7,274 nt of DNA from Gammaproteobacteria bacterium (GTDB taxonomy: Bacteria; Pseudomonadota; Gammaproteobacteria; Steroidobacterales; Steroidobacteraceae), in the NCBI GenBank assembly GCA_030043215.1, contig JASHYG010000049.1, positions 1 to 7,274 of the forward strand, in the 5' to 3' direction. Numbering within the stretch: the stretch's first letter is position 1; each line of letters begins with the position of its first letter. Positions 1 to 5,759 of the stretch are shown piece after piece. The notes beneath the pieces were generated by a model. That model was not told the DNA's origin. It saw nothing but the letters and a program-made list of their open reading frames with translations, and searched no databases. Made by a program: the position numbers and the translations under genes.

Positions 1-1079
1 CCGCGAAAATCGAGCACCGTCGCTTCCACGCGCTCCGCTTGCGCGAGGTCGACGTGGTAGCGGCCCTGCATCGCGCGCACCGTGCGCTCGCGCGCATCCT
101 CGTCGGTGAAGCGGCCGACCAGGTCGTACAGCAGCCCCTCGCGCATGGCTCCGTCCGCGATGCGCATCTCCTCGATGCCGAGCACCTCGAGAATCTCCGC
201 GAGAATGGCTGCGCCCCCGGGGAACACCGGCCGGCGCTCGTCGGTCAAGGACTCGAGCCGCAGCTCGCGGACGTGACCCGCCTCGACCATGCGGGCGAGC
301 AGCCGCTCGAGACCCGCGCGCGTGACCCCCTTCGCCTGCGGATCGAGCTCGCGCACCGCATCGCCGAGGATCCGGATGGTGCCGGAGCTGCCGACCGTGT
401 GGTCCCAGCCGCGGCGCCGGAAGGCGGCCTGCACCGGCTCCATCTCGAGCCGCGCGGCGACCCGCGCGCGCGCCATCCGCTTCGCGGAGAGCTTGCCGTC
501 GCGGAAGAATCGCTCGCTCGAGCCCACGCAACCCATCTGCAGGCTCTCGAGCTCGAGGGGCACGAGCCCCTCCCCGATGATGAGCTCCGTGCTGCCGCCG
601 CCGATATCGAGCACGAGGCGCCGCCCGGGCTCGCTCGGCATCGTGTGGGCGACACCGGAATAGATGAGTCTCGCCTCCTCCATGCCGCCGATGATCTCGA
701 TGGGGTGGCCGAGCGCCTCGCGGGCCCGCTCAAGGAATGCCTGCTTGCGGCGCGCGATGCGCAGCGCGTTGGTACCGACCACCCGCACGCTGTCCGCATG
801 CATGTCGCGCAGCCGCTGGCCGAACCGCTGCAGGCAAGCGAGCGCCTGCGCCGCAACGTCCTTGTCGATCCGGCCGTTCTCCTCGACGCCCGAGGCGAGA
901 CGCACCATCTCGCGCATCCGGTCCATGATGACGAGCTGGCCGTGCGAGTAGCGCGCGACGACGAGATGGAAGCTGTTGGAGCCCAGATCGACCGCCGCCA
1001 GGATGTCGGGGACCGGCTGGGGTGTCCCGGCCGGGGCGGAGTCAGGGGGCGAGGAGCGGGCCGGAGCTGCCGGACTCAC
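1..1079 (-). CDS. ppx: Exopolyphosphatase / guanosine pentaphosphate phosphatase (Ppx/GppA family), partial at 3' end
   Basis: ASKHA-fold phosphatase that releases phosphate from polyphosphate ends or converts pppGpp to ppGpp in the cytoplasm. I translated the frame by hand: 359 codons without a stop, running off the left edge; family members are about 300 to 500 residues. Visible motifs are DLGSNSFHLV (31-40, first phosphate loop), TNALR (103-107), GGMEEARLIY (131-140, with the expected catalytic Glu), DIGGGSTEL (158-166, second phosphate loop), GSSGT (230-234), ERRPVFPGGAAIL (281-293) and DGAMREGLLYD (309-319). The GTG start at 1079 is the only credible one. It gives about 26 Pro/Ala/Ser-rich residues before the conserved core, and no Shine-Dalgarno is visible. 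It lies 15 bases after the erpA stop in the same frame, so translation probably depends on erpA. Ppx and GppA cannot be told apart from what is seen; the family call is firm, the symbol less so. Confidence 0.9.
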   Translation of the reverse strand, partial: MSPAAPARSSPPDSAPAGTPQPVPDILAAVDLGSNSFHLVVARYSHGQLVIMDRMREMVRLASGVEENGRIDKDVAAQALACLQRFGQRLRDMHADSVRVVGTNALRIARRKQAFLERAREALGHPIEIIGGMEEARLIYSGVAHTMPSEPGRRLVLDIGGGSTELIIGEGLVPLELESLQMGCVGSSERFFRDGKLSAKRMARARVAARLEMEPVQAAFRRRGWDHTVGSSGTIRILGDAVRELDPQAKGVTRAGLERLLARMVEAGHVRELRLESLTDERRPVFPGGAAILAEILEVLGIEEMRIADGAMREGLLYDLVGRFTDEDARERTVRAMQGRYHVDLAQAERVEATVLDFR

Positions 1080-1094
1080 GCGCGGCCGAGGGAA

Positions 1095-1463
1095 TCAGGC
1101 GGCGAAGGACGAGCCGCAACCGCAGGTCGTGGTCGCGTTGGGATTGCGGATCACGAACTGCGCGCCATCGAGGCCCTCGCGGTAATCAATTTCGGCGCCC
1201 GTGAGGTACTGCACGCTCATGGGGTCGACGAGCAGCCTCACGCCCTGATTCTCGACGCAGGTGTCTCCATCCTGGAGCTCCTCGTCGAACTCGAAGCCGT
1301 ACTGCAGACCGGAGCAGCCTCCGCCCTGCACGAACACGCGCAGCATCAGCTTCGGGTTGCCCTCGCCCCGGATCAGATCGCCCACCTTCCGCGCCGCAGC
1401 ATCCGTGAAGACGAGCGGCGGCGGCAGCGCCTCATCGGGAATCGAGCGGGTCTCTGCGTCCAT
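1095..1463 (-). CDS. erpA: Iron-sulfur cluster insertion protein ErpA (A-type carrier)
   Basis: Small cytoplasmic A-type carrier of 122 residues that hands Fe-S clusters to apo-enzymes, in E. coli including those of isoprenoid synthesis and respiration. The three cluster-ligand cysteines are Cys50 in [10 protein letters not shown] and Cys114 and Cys116 in [10 protein letters not shown], the expected C-x(n)-C-G-C layout. [13 protein letters not shown] (19-31) and [16 protein letters not shown] (79-94) are typical of the family. An extra Cys69 is outside the motif. The ATG at 1463 is chosen because the family begins just before the PLVFTDAAA strand; a TTG at 1499 would add 12 unconserved residues and overlap the promoter -35 box. 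No Shine-Dalgarno precedes the ATG, which fits the leaderless promoter described separately. The gene lies between a bactofilin gene and ppx. IscA/SufA paralogues are alternatives, but the bactofilin/DUF6776 neighbourhood favours ErpA. Confidence 0.93.
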   Translation of the reverse strand: MDAETRSIPDEALPPPLVFTDAAARKVGDLIRGEGNPKLMLRVFVQGGGCSGLQYGFEFDEELQDGDTCVENQGVRLLVDPMSVQYLTGAEIDYREGLDGAQFVIRNPNATTTCGCGSSFAA

Positions 1464-1499
1464 GCGGGTTAGTGTAGGGGTGGCGGTACCCCCGGTCAA
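1464..1499 (-). promoter_or_regulatory. Predicted sigma-70 promoter for erpA (leaderless)
   Basis: On the minus strand, -35 TTGACC (1499-1494, five of six consensus bases) is followed by a 17-base spacer and -10 TACACT (1476-1471, four of six). Seven bases separate the -10 box from the erpA ATG, so standard spacing puts +1 at 1464 or 1463, the latter being the A of the start codon. The spacer holds the inverted repeat GGGGT-N6-ACCCC (1492-1477), a possible repressor site or hairpin. No other gap in the window shows a comparably good promoter. The elements are seen directly; activity is inferred. Confidence 0.6.
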
Positions 1500-1503
1500 A
1501 GCC

Positions 1504-1551
1504 GGCCGTCACACGAGCTGGCCGTCACACAAGCCGCCCGTCACACCTCGG
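1504..1551 (-). repeat. Three tandem 16-bp direct repeats upstream of the erpA promoter
   Basis: Plus-strand copies are GGCCGTCACACGAGCT (1504-1519), GGCCGTCACACAAGCC (1520-1535) and GCCCGTCACACCTCGG (1536-1551). All share CCGTCACAC, which reads GTGTGACGG on the minus strand. The copy at 1536-1551 overlaps the bactofilin 3' end and supplies its TGA stop (1543-1541); the other two are intergenic. The array ends four bases before the -35 box of the erpA promoter, at about -41 to -88. It could be an activator-binding array or the trace of slipped-strand duplication at the end of the bactofilin gene. Confidence 0.75.
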
Positions 1552-1957
1552 CCTTGGCCGTATTCCGCATCGTGGCCGGTGCGGGATCGCCCTCCCGCGC
1601 CGCGGCGGGCACGAGCCTGCCCAGTATCTCGGCTCCCGCCGCGGTCTCGATCACTCCGTAGTGCACATCGCCCTGCACCTTGGAGCTGGGGCCCAGCACG
1701 ACTCGCCCGGTCGCGTGGATGTCTCCCTTCACCGTGCCGTTCAGCACCACGTTCGCCACCTCCACGGATCCCTCGATGCTCCCGGATTCGCTCACCGACA
1801 GGGTCGATCCGGCGGGCTCCCCGTCGGCCCGGACACTGCCGGTGACGTGCCCATCGAGGTGCAATCCTCCCGCAAAATCGATGTCACCGTGAATGCGCGC
1901 GGACTTACCGATCAGGATGTCGACACGCGCGGTGCGCTTGGAATCGCGACCCAACAT
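1541..1957 (-). CDS. Bactofilin (polymer-forming cytoskeletal protein)
   Basis: A 138-residue bactofilin. The family forms nucleotide-independent filaments that scaffold envelope, stalk or shape-determining proteins, on the cytoplasmic face of the membrane. After a short basic N-terminus (MLGRDSKRTAR), residues about 14-115 form repeated short beta-strand turns with regularly spaced G and V/I, for example IHGDIDF, LHLDGHVTGSV, GSIEGSVEVANVVLNGTVKGDIHATG and SKVQGDVHYGVIETAAGAEILG in overlapping succession, the right-handed beta-helix of the family. The C-terminal tail (116-138) is short and unstructured. There is no signal peptide or membrane segment. The ATG at 1957 has a strong GAGGAG Shine-Dalgarno six bases upstream. 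The gene lies between a membrane coiled-coil protein, its likely partner, and erpA. The stop codon lies inside a 16-bp tandem repeat. Confidence 0.93.
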   Translation of the reverse strand: MLGRDSKRTARVDILIGKSARIHGDIDFAGGLHLDGHVTGSVRADGEPAGSTLSVSESGSIEGSVEVANVVLNGTVKGDIHATGRVVLGPSSKVQGDVHYGVIETAAGAEILGRLVPAAAREGDPAPATMRNTAKAEV

Positions 1958-1963
1958 GGCTTG

Positions 1964-1969
1964 CTCCTC
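1964..1969 (-). promoter_or_regulatory. Shine-Dalgarno for the bactofilin gene
   Basis: GAGGAG on the minus strand, six bases before the ATG at 1957. It is one of only two clear Shine-Dalgarno sequences in the window and fixes the bactofilin start. Confidence 0.8.
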
Positions 1970-1985
1970 GTCGATGTGGGCGGGC

Positions 1986-2723
1986 TCAAGGAGCCTCCAC
2001 CCTCCAGGGAAATGTCTGGATGAGCGGCGTGACCGGCTTCTGGCCTGCGCGGACCTCGACGGTCAGGCGCTCGGGCGAGAAGCCGGAGGGAACGGCAATC
2101 TCTTGAGCGATGCTCTGGAAGTAGCGGAAGCTGAACGGCTGCTCGGGGACTTTGCTTCCGAGAGCCGCCAGGTCGAGAGTCGCGGATTTGCCTTGCGTCT
2201 GGCCCTCGACGCTCAGGCGGAACGTTCCGCTCACCGCCGTCTGGGGGTGTGCGGTCTGCAGGAGCGTCAGATGCACCTCGAAATGTCCCGCGGCGGAGCC
2301 GTCCGCGGTGATGCGCAGCTCCTGGACCTTCAGCCCGATCGCGAGATCGTCCGGCGAGAGCCCGTGGGACACGACGCCGCGATAGAACTCGAGCTGCTGG
2401 GACTGGCTCGCCACCTGCGACTGCAGCTCCCCGATGGTGTGCGCGAGCTCCGCACGCTCCTGTGTCCCGCCGACGCGCATCGTATCGAGCTCCGCGACCT
2501 GCTTGCGAAGCGCGTCGTTGGCTCGCTCCAGCCGACCCACTGTCGCCTCGAGCTGCGAGCGCTGCCGGGTGGAGGCCAGCACGTCGTAGCCCCCGTTGTA
2601 GCGCCCGAACTCGAACGCCGCGTACAGCGCGGCCAGGATCAGGATGAACGCCACGGCTGCGAGCACGAGCGTGCGGCGGGGCCGGGCCCTGCGGATGACG
2701 AGATTCGCGGGCAGCTCGGTCAT
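1986..2723 (-). CDS. DUF6776-like single-pass membrane protein with periplasmic coiled coil
   Basis: A 245-residue protein of unknown function. Residues 1-18 are short and basic (RRARPRR at 11-17). They are followed by a hydrophobic helix (about 19-37), which by the positive-inside rule places the N-terminus in the cytoplasm and the rest in the periplasm. Residues about 51-113 are rich in E, Q, L and R with heptad character, a predicted coiled coil. The remainder (about 125-245) looks like a beta-rich domain ending in the conserved-looking FPWRVEAP. From memory, proteins of this architecture lie directly before a bactofilin and erpA in Pseudomonas-type genomes and are labelled DUF6776; that name is recalled, not checked. 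The ATG at 2723 lies 22 bases after the rppH stop with only a weak purine stretch upstream. The context suggests a membrane anchor or envelope client of the bactofilin, which is inference. Confidence 0.85.
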   Translation of the reverse strand: MTELPANLVIRRARPRRTLVLAAVAFILILAALYAAFEFGRYNGGYDVLASTRQRSQLEATVGRLERANDALRKQVAELDTMRVGGTQERAELAHTIGELQSQVASQSQQLEFYRGVVSHGLSPDDLAIGLKVQELRITADGSAAGHFEVHLTLLQTAHPQTAVSGTFRLSVEGQTQGKSATLDLAALGSKVPEQPFSFRYFQSIAQEIAVPSGFSPERLTVEVRAGQKPVTPLIQTFPWRVEAP

Positions 2724-2745
2724 CGCGCTCTCGCTCGGCCGCAGC

Positions 2746-3315
2746 TCAGTCGAGCCCGGGCGCGCCCGGAGCCGCGTGGTCGTCCTGCTCCGCGAGGCGG
2801 TCGAGCCAGGACGGCACCGTGGGAGGATCCTGCGGAAAGGCGATCGGTGCGAGCTCCTTGAGCGCCTGTGCGTACACCGCTCGTTTGAAATAGATCACTT
2901 CCCGGACCGGCTCCCAGTAGTCCGTCCAGCGCCACTCGTCGAACTCCGGCTGGGGGCTCGCGTCGAGCTCGAAGCGGGCGTCCTCCCGCTTGAGCCGCAG
3001 CAGGAACCAGCGCTGCTTCTGGCCGATGCACAGCGGATGGCGATTGCGTCGGACGTACCGGGCAGGCAGGCGGTATCGCAGCCATCCCCCAGTGCTTCCG
3101 GCCAGCGTCACGTCGTTGCGGGTGAGACCGGTCTCCTCCTGCAGCTCCCGGAACAAGGCCTGCTCGGGATCCTCTCCCTCACCCATGCCGCCCTGCGGGA
3201 ACTGCCATCCCCGGCCGCCTCCCGTCCGCCGCCCGAGGAATACCTCGCCGCTGCCGCGCATCAACACGATGCCGACGTTCGCGCGGAACCCCTCGGAGTC
3301 GATCAGATCTGTCAT
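2746..3315 (-). CDS. rppH: RNA 5'-pyrophosphohydrolase RppH (Nudix)
   Basis: Nudix hydrolase of 189 residues that removes pyrophosphate from triphosphorylated mRNA 5' ends, exposing transcripts to RNase E in the cytoplasm. The full Nudix box GX5EX7REUXEEXGU spans residues 42-64 (GGMGEGE at 42-48, RELQEETGL at 56-64), with metal-binding Glu57, Glu60 and Glu61. RppH-type signatures around it are FRANVGIVL (10-18), GWQFPQGG (36-43), QKQRWFLL (99-106), EFDEWRW (124-130) and the VIYFKRAVY segment (140-148). The ATG at 3315 is chosen because MTDLIDSEGFRANVGIVL aligns with the E. coli start; a TTG at 3378 would add 21 unconserved residues. No clear Shine-Dalgarno is visible. The C-terminal tail (about 160-189) is acidic and Pro-rich. 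It heads the five-gene run that continues to ppx. E. coli RppH is 176 residues. Confidence 0.95.
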   Translation of the reverse strand: MTDLIDSEGFRANVGIVLMRGSGEVFLGRRTGGGRGWQFPQGGMGEGEDPEQALFRELQEETGLTRNDVTLAGSTGGWLRYRLPARYVRRNRHPLCIGQKQRWFLLRLKREDARFELDASPQPEFDEWRWTDYWEPVREVIYFKRAVYAQALKELAPIAFPQDPPTVPSWLDRLAEQDDHAAPGAPGLD

Positions 3316-3420
3316 GCCGGCATGGAGTCTGCCACAACGCGCCCGCGGAGTCGGCTGACCCGCGGGTACGCTCTCCAAATCGAGATCCGGATCACCGGCC
3401 CCGAGGTCCCGGCGTCGCCA
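3316..3420. other. Intergenic region between the diguanylate cyclase gene and rppH
   Basis: This 105-base gap is the largest in the window. It must hold any rppH promoter and any terminator for tyrA-GGDEF. It contains the inverted repeat CCCGCGG (3342-3348), an 11-base loop, CCGCGGG (3360-3366), and a 10-bp palindrome GATCCGGATC (3384-3393). There is no T-tract on either strand, so no intrinsic terminator is called. I found no convincing -35/-10 pair for rppH. Confidence 0.6.
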
Positions 3421-4572
3421 CTATGCGACGGTGCTCTCCGAGACTGCGATGCCGTTGCGGCCGGCCCCCTTCGCGCGATAGAGCGCCGCATCGGCCTCCG
3501 CCATGAGCCGCTCCGCGAGCGACTTGAAGTCCCGGGTGTCCGGCCGCGGCGCCGCGGCCGCGACTCCGATCGACAGCGTGGCTGTCTCGGCGACTCCGGG
3601 GGCGATGGCGATTGGCGAGCCGCGCACCGCATTCAGCACGCGCCGGGCCACGACGGCCCCGTCCGCGGCGCTGCCGTTCGGCAGGACGATCGCGAACTCA
3701 TCGCCGCCGAAGCGCGCGCCGGTGTCGCTCACCCGCATCTCGGCGTCGATCCGCTGGGCGATCTCGCGCAGCACCGCGTCTCCCGCGAGGTGGCCGTACC
3801 GATCGTTGACGCTCTTGAAGTGGTCGATGTCGATCATCAGGCAGGCGACCGGCTGGCGGGCGCGCTGGGCTCGCGCCAGCTCCTCGCAGAGCCGGGCATG
3901 CAGGTAGCGGCGATTGTGAAAGCCGGTGAGAAAATCCGTGAATCCGCTGCGCACGAGCCGCGCGCGGTTCACCGCGTTCTCGATGCACACGCCCGCGATC
4001 ACGCCGAGGTGGGCGAGGAAGTCGCTCGCGAGCTCGCGCGTGAAGCGGCCGGGATCCTTGGCTCCGAAGACCAGAACGCCGTCGAGCTGGCCGGCGTGGA
4101 GCAGCGGCACGAGCGCGACGCTGCCGAGGCCCGCAGCGTGCGGTATGAGCAGCTCGTGGTCCGCGGTGCAATAGCGGCCGAGCCACGGACGCTCGAGCGC
4201 CGCGAGCTGCGGGGCGAGCGCGACGAGCGTCTCGACGAACTGCACCTCGGCCAGGCTCTCCCGCGCGAGCGTGTCTCCCGACAGCAGGTGGCGTATCTCG
4301 TGCTGCGGGTCGTGCAGCACGAGCGACACCGCATCGAGCTGGTAGGCGGAGCCGAGCCCGTGGATCAGCCGCTCGAGCAGCTGCACGAGAGAGCCTGCCT
4401 GCAGCAGATCGAGCTCCCGGCCGTGCGTCTTGCGCAGGAGCGTCTCGTTGCGTGCCGCCTCCTCGGTGAGCGCGTGCAGCCGCGCCTCGAGCTCGCGGTT
4501 CTCGCGCTCCAGCGCCGCGAGCCGCTCGGCCATCGCGAGCAGTCGCTGCTTGTCGGGCTGCGTTCGCCCCAT
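3421..4572 (-). CDS. Diguanylate cyclase, coiled coil + DUF484/GAF-like sensor + GGDEF
   Basis: A soluble 383-residue protein expected to make c-di-GMP from two GTP. An N-terminal coiled coil (about 5-60) leads into a DUF484/GAF-like domain (about 60-205). The latter is recognised by the phrasing SVALVPLLHAGQLDGVLVFG followed by DPGRFT and DFLAHLGVIAGVCIENA. The GGDEF domain (about 211-383) looks active: DFLTGFHNRRY (213-223), IDIDHFKSVNDRYGHLAGD (247-265) with metal and substrate residues Asp248, Asn256 and Asp265, and GGDEF at 289-293. The inhibitory I-site is intact: RVSD (280-283) five residues before GGDEF. There is no transmembrane segment, so the signal is probably cytoplasmic. The ATG at 4572 is fixed by AAGGGGAG eight bases upstream. 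It follows tyrA by 14 bases, so the two are almost certainly cotranscribed. The DUF484 assignment is less certain than the GGDEF assignment. Confidence 0.92.
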   Translation of the reverse strand: MGRTQPDKQRLLAMAERLAALERENRELEARLHALTEEAARNETLLRKTHGRELDLLQAGSLVQLLERLIHGLGSAYQLDAVSLVLHDPQHEIRHLLSGDTLARESLAEVQFVETLVALAPQLAALERPWLGRYCTADHELLIPHAAGLGSVALVPLLHAGQLDGVLVFGAKDPGRFTRELASDFLAHLGVIAGVCIENAVNRARLVRSGFTDFLTGFHNRRYLHARLCEELARAQRARQPVACLMIDIDHFKSVNDRYGHLAGDAVLREIAQRIDAEMRVSDTGARFGGDEFAIVLPNGSAADGAVVARRVLNAVRGSPIAIAPGVAETATLSIGVAAAAPRPDTRDFKSLAERLMAEADAALYRAKGAGRNGIAVSESTVA

Positions 4573-4580
4573 CGGATGCG

Positions 4581-4588
4581 CTCCCCTT
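4581..4588 (-). promoter_or_regulatory. Shine-Dalgarno of the GGDEF gene overlapping the tyrA stop codon
   Basis: AAGGGGAG on the minus strand; its two A's are the last bases of the tyrA TAA stop (4589-4587). It lies eight bases before the ATG at 4572. A ribosome terminating on tyrA covers this site, which predicts translational coupling. Confidence 0.75.
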
Positions 4589-5711
4589 AAGCGCGCCGCT
4601 CCACGATGCTGCGGCGGTCTTCCAGGTATTCGCGGCCGCGCCCCATCAGGGCGACGAAGCCGTCGTGATCGCTCGACAGGACGGCCGCGCGGACCCGCTC
4701 GACCGCCTTGGCGAGCGCATCGAGCGATTCGGCTCCATAGTCGTTGAGGCGCTGGATGTCGTAGTAGAGCTCCGCGCTCTCCTGCGCCACTTGCGACGCG
4801 ACGTCGAGCTGCGCATCGAAGGTCGTGCTGGACATCTTGGCGAGCCGCGGAGCGGTCTCGCCGCTTTCCGCGAGCGCCGTGAAGAACGCGATGTTGAGGG
4901 CATGGGAGAGCCCGAGGACGTAGGCGATCAGCCGGTCGTGCTCGTCGAGGCTCATCACCACCTGCTCCGCCAGGGTGGGCGCGAACAGCTCGCGCACCCG
5001 CGCGAGCGCTTCCGCGCAACCGAGATCCACGAACACGACGTGCCGGCCGGACAGCAGGTCCGTATCGGGACCGAACATCGGATGGATGGAGACGGCCCGG
5101 CATCCGTGAGACCGCAACGCGAGCAAGCCCGCCCGCAGCGGCGATTTGAGCGAGCCCACGTCGAACACGATCCCCGGCGGCCGGCGCGGCGCGAGCTCCT
5201 TGAGGATGCCGTCGGTCGCGCCGAGAGGCGTGGCGACGACGATGAAGTCGTGGCGCAGATCGCTGCCGCGCCAGTCGTCGAGGTGTGGTGTCCCGGAAGG
5301 GGTGCCCGCCGGATCGGCCACCTCGACCGCAAACCCCTGGGAGGCCAGGAACTCGACGAACCAGCGGCCCATCTTGCCGCCGCCTCCGATGACCAGCGCG
5401 CGCCTTCCGGAGCCGAGGCCGTGAGCCGCGACGCTCGCCTGCTCCTGCGTCGCGAGCGAGGAGCGGATGAGCAGCCGCATGAGGGTCTCCGCGAGCGCCG
5501 GAGGTACGCCGAGCTCGGCGGCCCCGGCGCGCGCATTCACGATGACCTCTCGCTCGCGCTGGTAATCGCGAGTCGGATGGCCGGTCTCGCGCTTGACCTC
5601 GGCGATCCGGCGGCTCAAGGCCTGCCGCTCCGCGACGAGCGTCAGCAGCCGACGGTCGACCTCATTCAGGCTGCGGCGGAGGTCCGCCAGGCTCTTCTCA
5701 TCGGGCTTCAT
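4587..5711 (-). CDS. tyrA: Bifunctional chorismate mutase / prephenate dehydrogenase (TyrA)
   Basis: A 374-residue cytoplasmic enzyme that turns chorismate into prephenate and then oxidises it to 4-hydroxyphenylpyruvate for tyrosine synthesis; E. coli TyrA is 373. Residues 1-90 are an AroQ chorismate mutase. Arg12, Arg29, Lys40, Asp49, Arg52, Glu53 and Gln89 correspond, with a one-residue offset, to the known active site of the E. coli AroQ domain. Residues about 104-374 are the dehydrogenase: dinucleotide loop GGGGKMG (109-115); Asp133 after the second strand, suggesting NAD+ rather than NADP+; and IHPMFGPD (209-216) with catalytic His210, equivalent to E. coli His197. [14 protein letters not shown] (269-282) and EHDRLIAY (257-264) fit the C-terminal helical part. 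The ATG at 5711 is chosen because the AroQ domain starts directly after it; the open frame to 6311 is antisense to pdxH. Only a weak GAGA lies upstream of the start. Confidence 0.94.
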   Translation of the reverse strand: MKPDEKSLADLRRSLNEVDRRLLTLVAERQALSRRIAEVKRETGHPTRDYQREREVIVNARAGAAELGVPPALAETLMRLLIRSSLATQEQASVAAHGLGSGRRALVIGGGGKMGRWFVEFLASQGFAVEVADPAGTPSGTPHLDDWRGSDLRHDFIVVATPLGATDGILKELAPRRPPGIVFDVGSLKSPLRAGLLALRSHGCRAVSIHPMFGPDTDLLSGRHVVFVDLGCAEALARVRELFAPTLAEQVVMSLDEHDRLIAYVLGLSHALNIAFFTALAESGETAPRLAKMSSTTFDAQLDVASQVAQESAELYYDIQRLNDYGAESLDALAKAVERVRAAVLSSDHDGFVALMGRGREYLEDRRSIVERRA

Positions 5712-5759
5712 GGTCTCAAGCACTCGCGGGGCACGGGTCCCTCTTTTAACATGCGGGTC
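5712..5759. promoter_or_regulatory. Divergent tyrA/pdxH intergenic region
   Basis: Only 48 bases separate the tyrA ATG (5711) from the pdxH ATG chosen here (5760), or 39 if pdxH starts at 5751. Any promoters must overlap each other or lie inside the opposing gene. The one AT-rich patch, CTTTTAAC (5743-5750), could be a weak -10 (TTTAAC) for pdxH, but it has no matching -35. No Shine-Dalgarno is clear on either side. Confidence 0.4.

Noticed and set aside
39..1472. 477-codon open frame on the plus strand
   Set aside because: It is antisense to ppx and erpA, whose protein motifs are unmistakable; the translation is Arg/Ala/His-rich with no family motif, as expected in very GC-rich DNA.
1504..1551. 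CRP-type binding site (TGTGA half-sites)
   Set aside because: The TGTGA copies are direct repeats at a 16-base period; a CRP site needs TGTGA and TCACA inverted with a 6-base spacer.
1504..1551. CRISPR array
   Set aside because: The period is 16 bases, the units are contiguous with no unique spacers, and there are only three copies.
3384..3393. GATCCGGATC palindrome as an operator
   Set aside because: A single 10-bp palindrome in GC-rich DNA is not enough to call a site; there is no second copy or promoter beside it.
2644..4590. 648-codon open frame on the plus strand
   Set aside because: It runs antisense through DUF6776, rppH and the GGDEF gene and crosses the gap between them; low-complexity translation without motifs.
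4573..5103. 177-residue N-terminal extension of the GGDEF protein
   Set aside because: It overlaps tyrA in another frame, and a strong Shine-Dalgarno fixes the start at 4572.
4665..5750. Long upstream extension of the pdxH frame
   Set aside because: The frame is open because it lies antisense to tyrA; PdxH homology begins only after 5751/5760.
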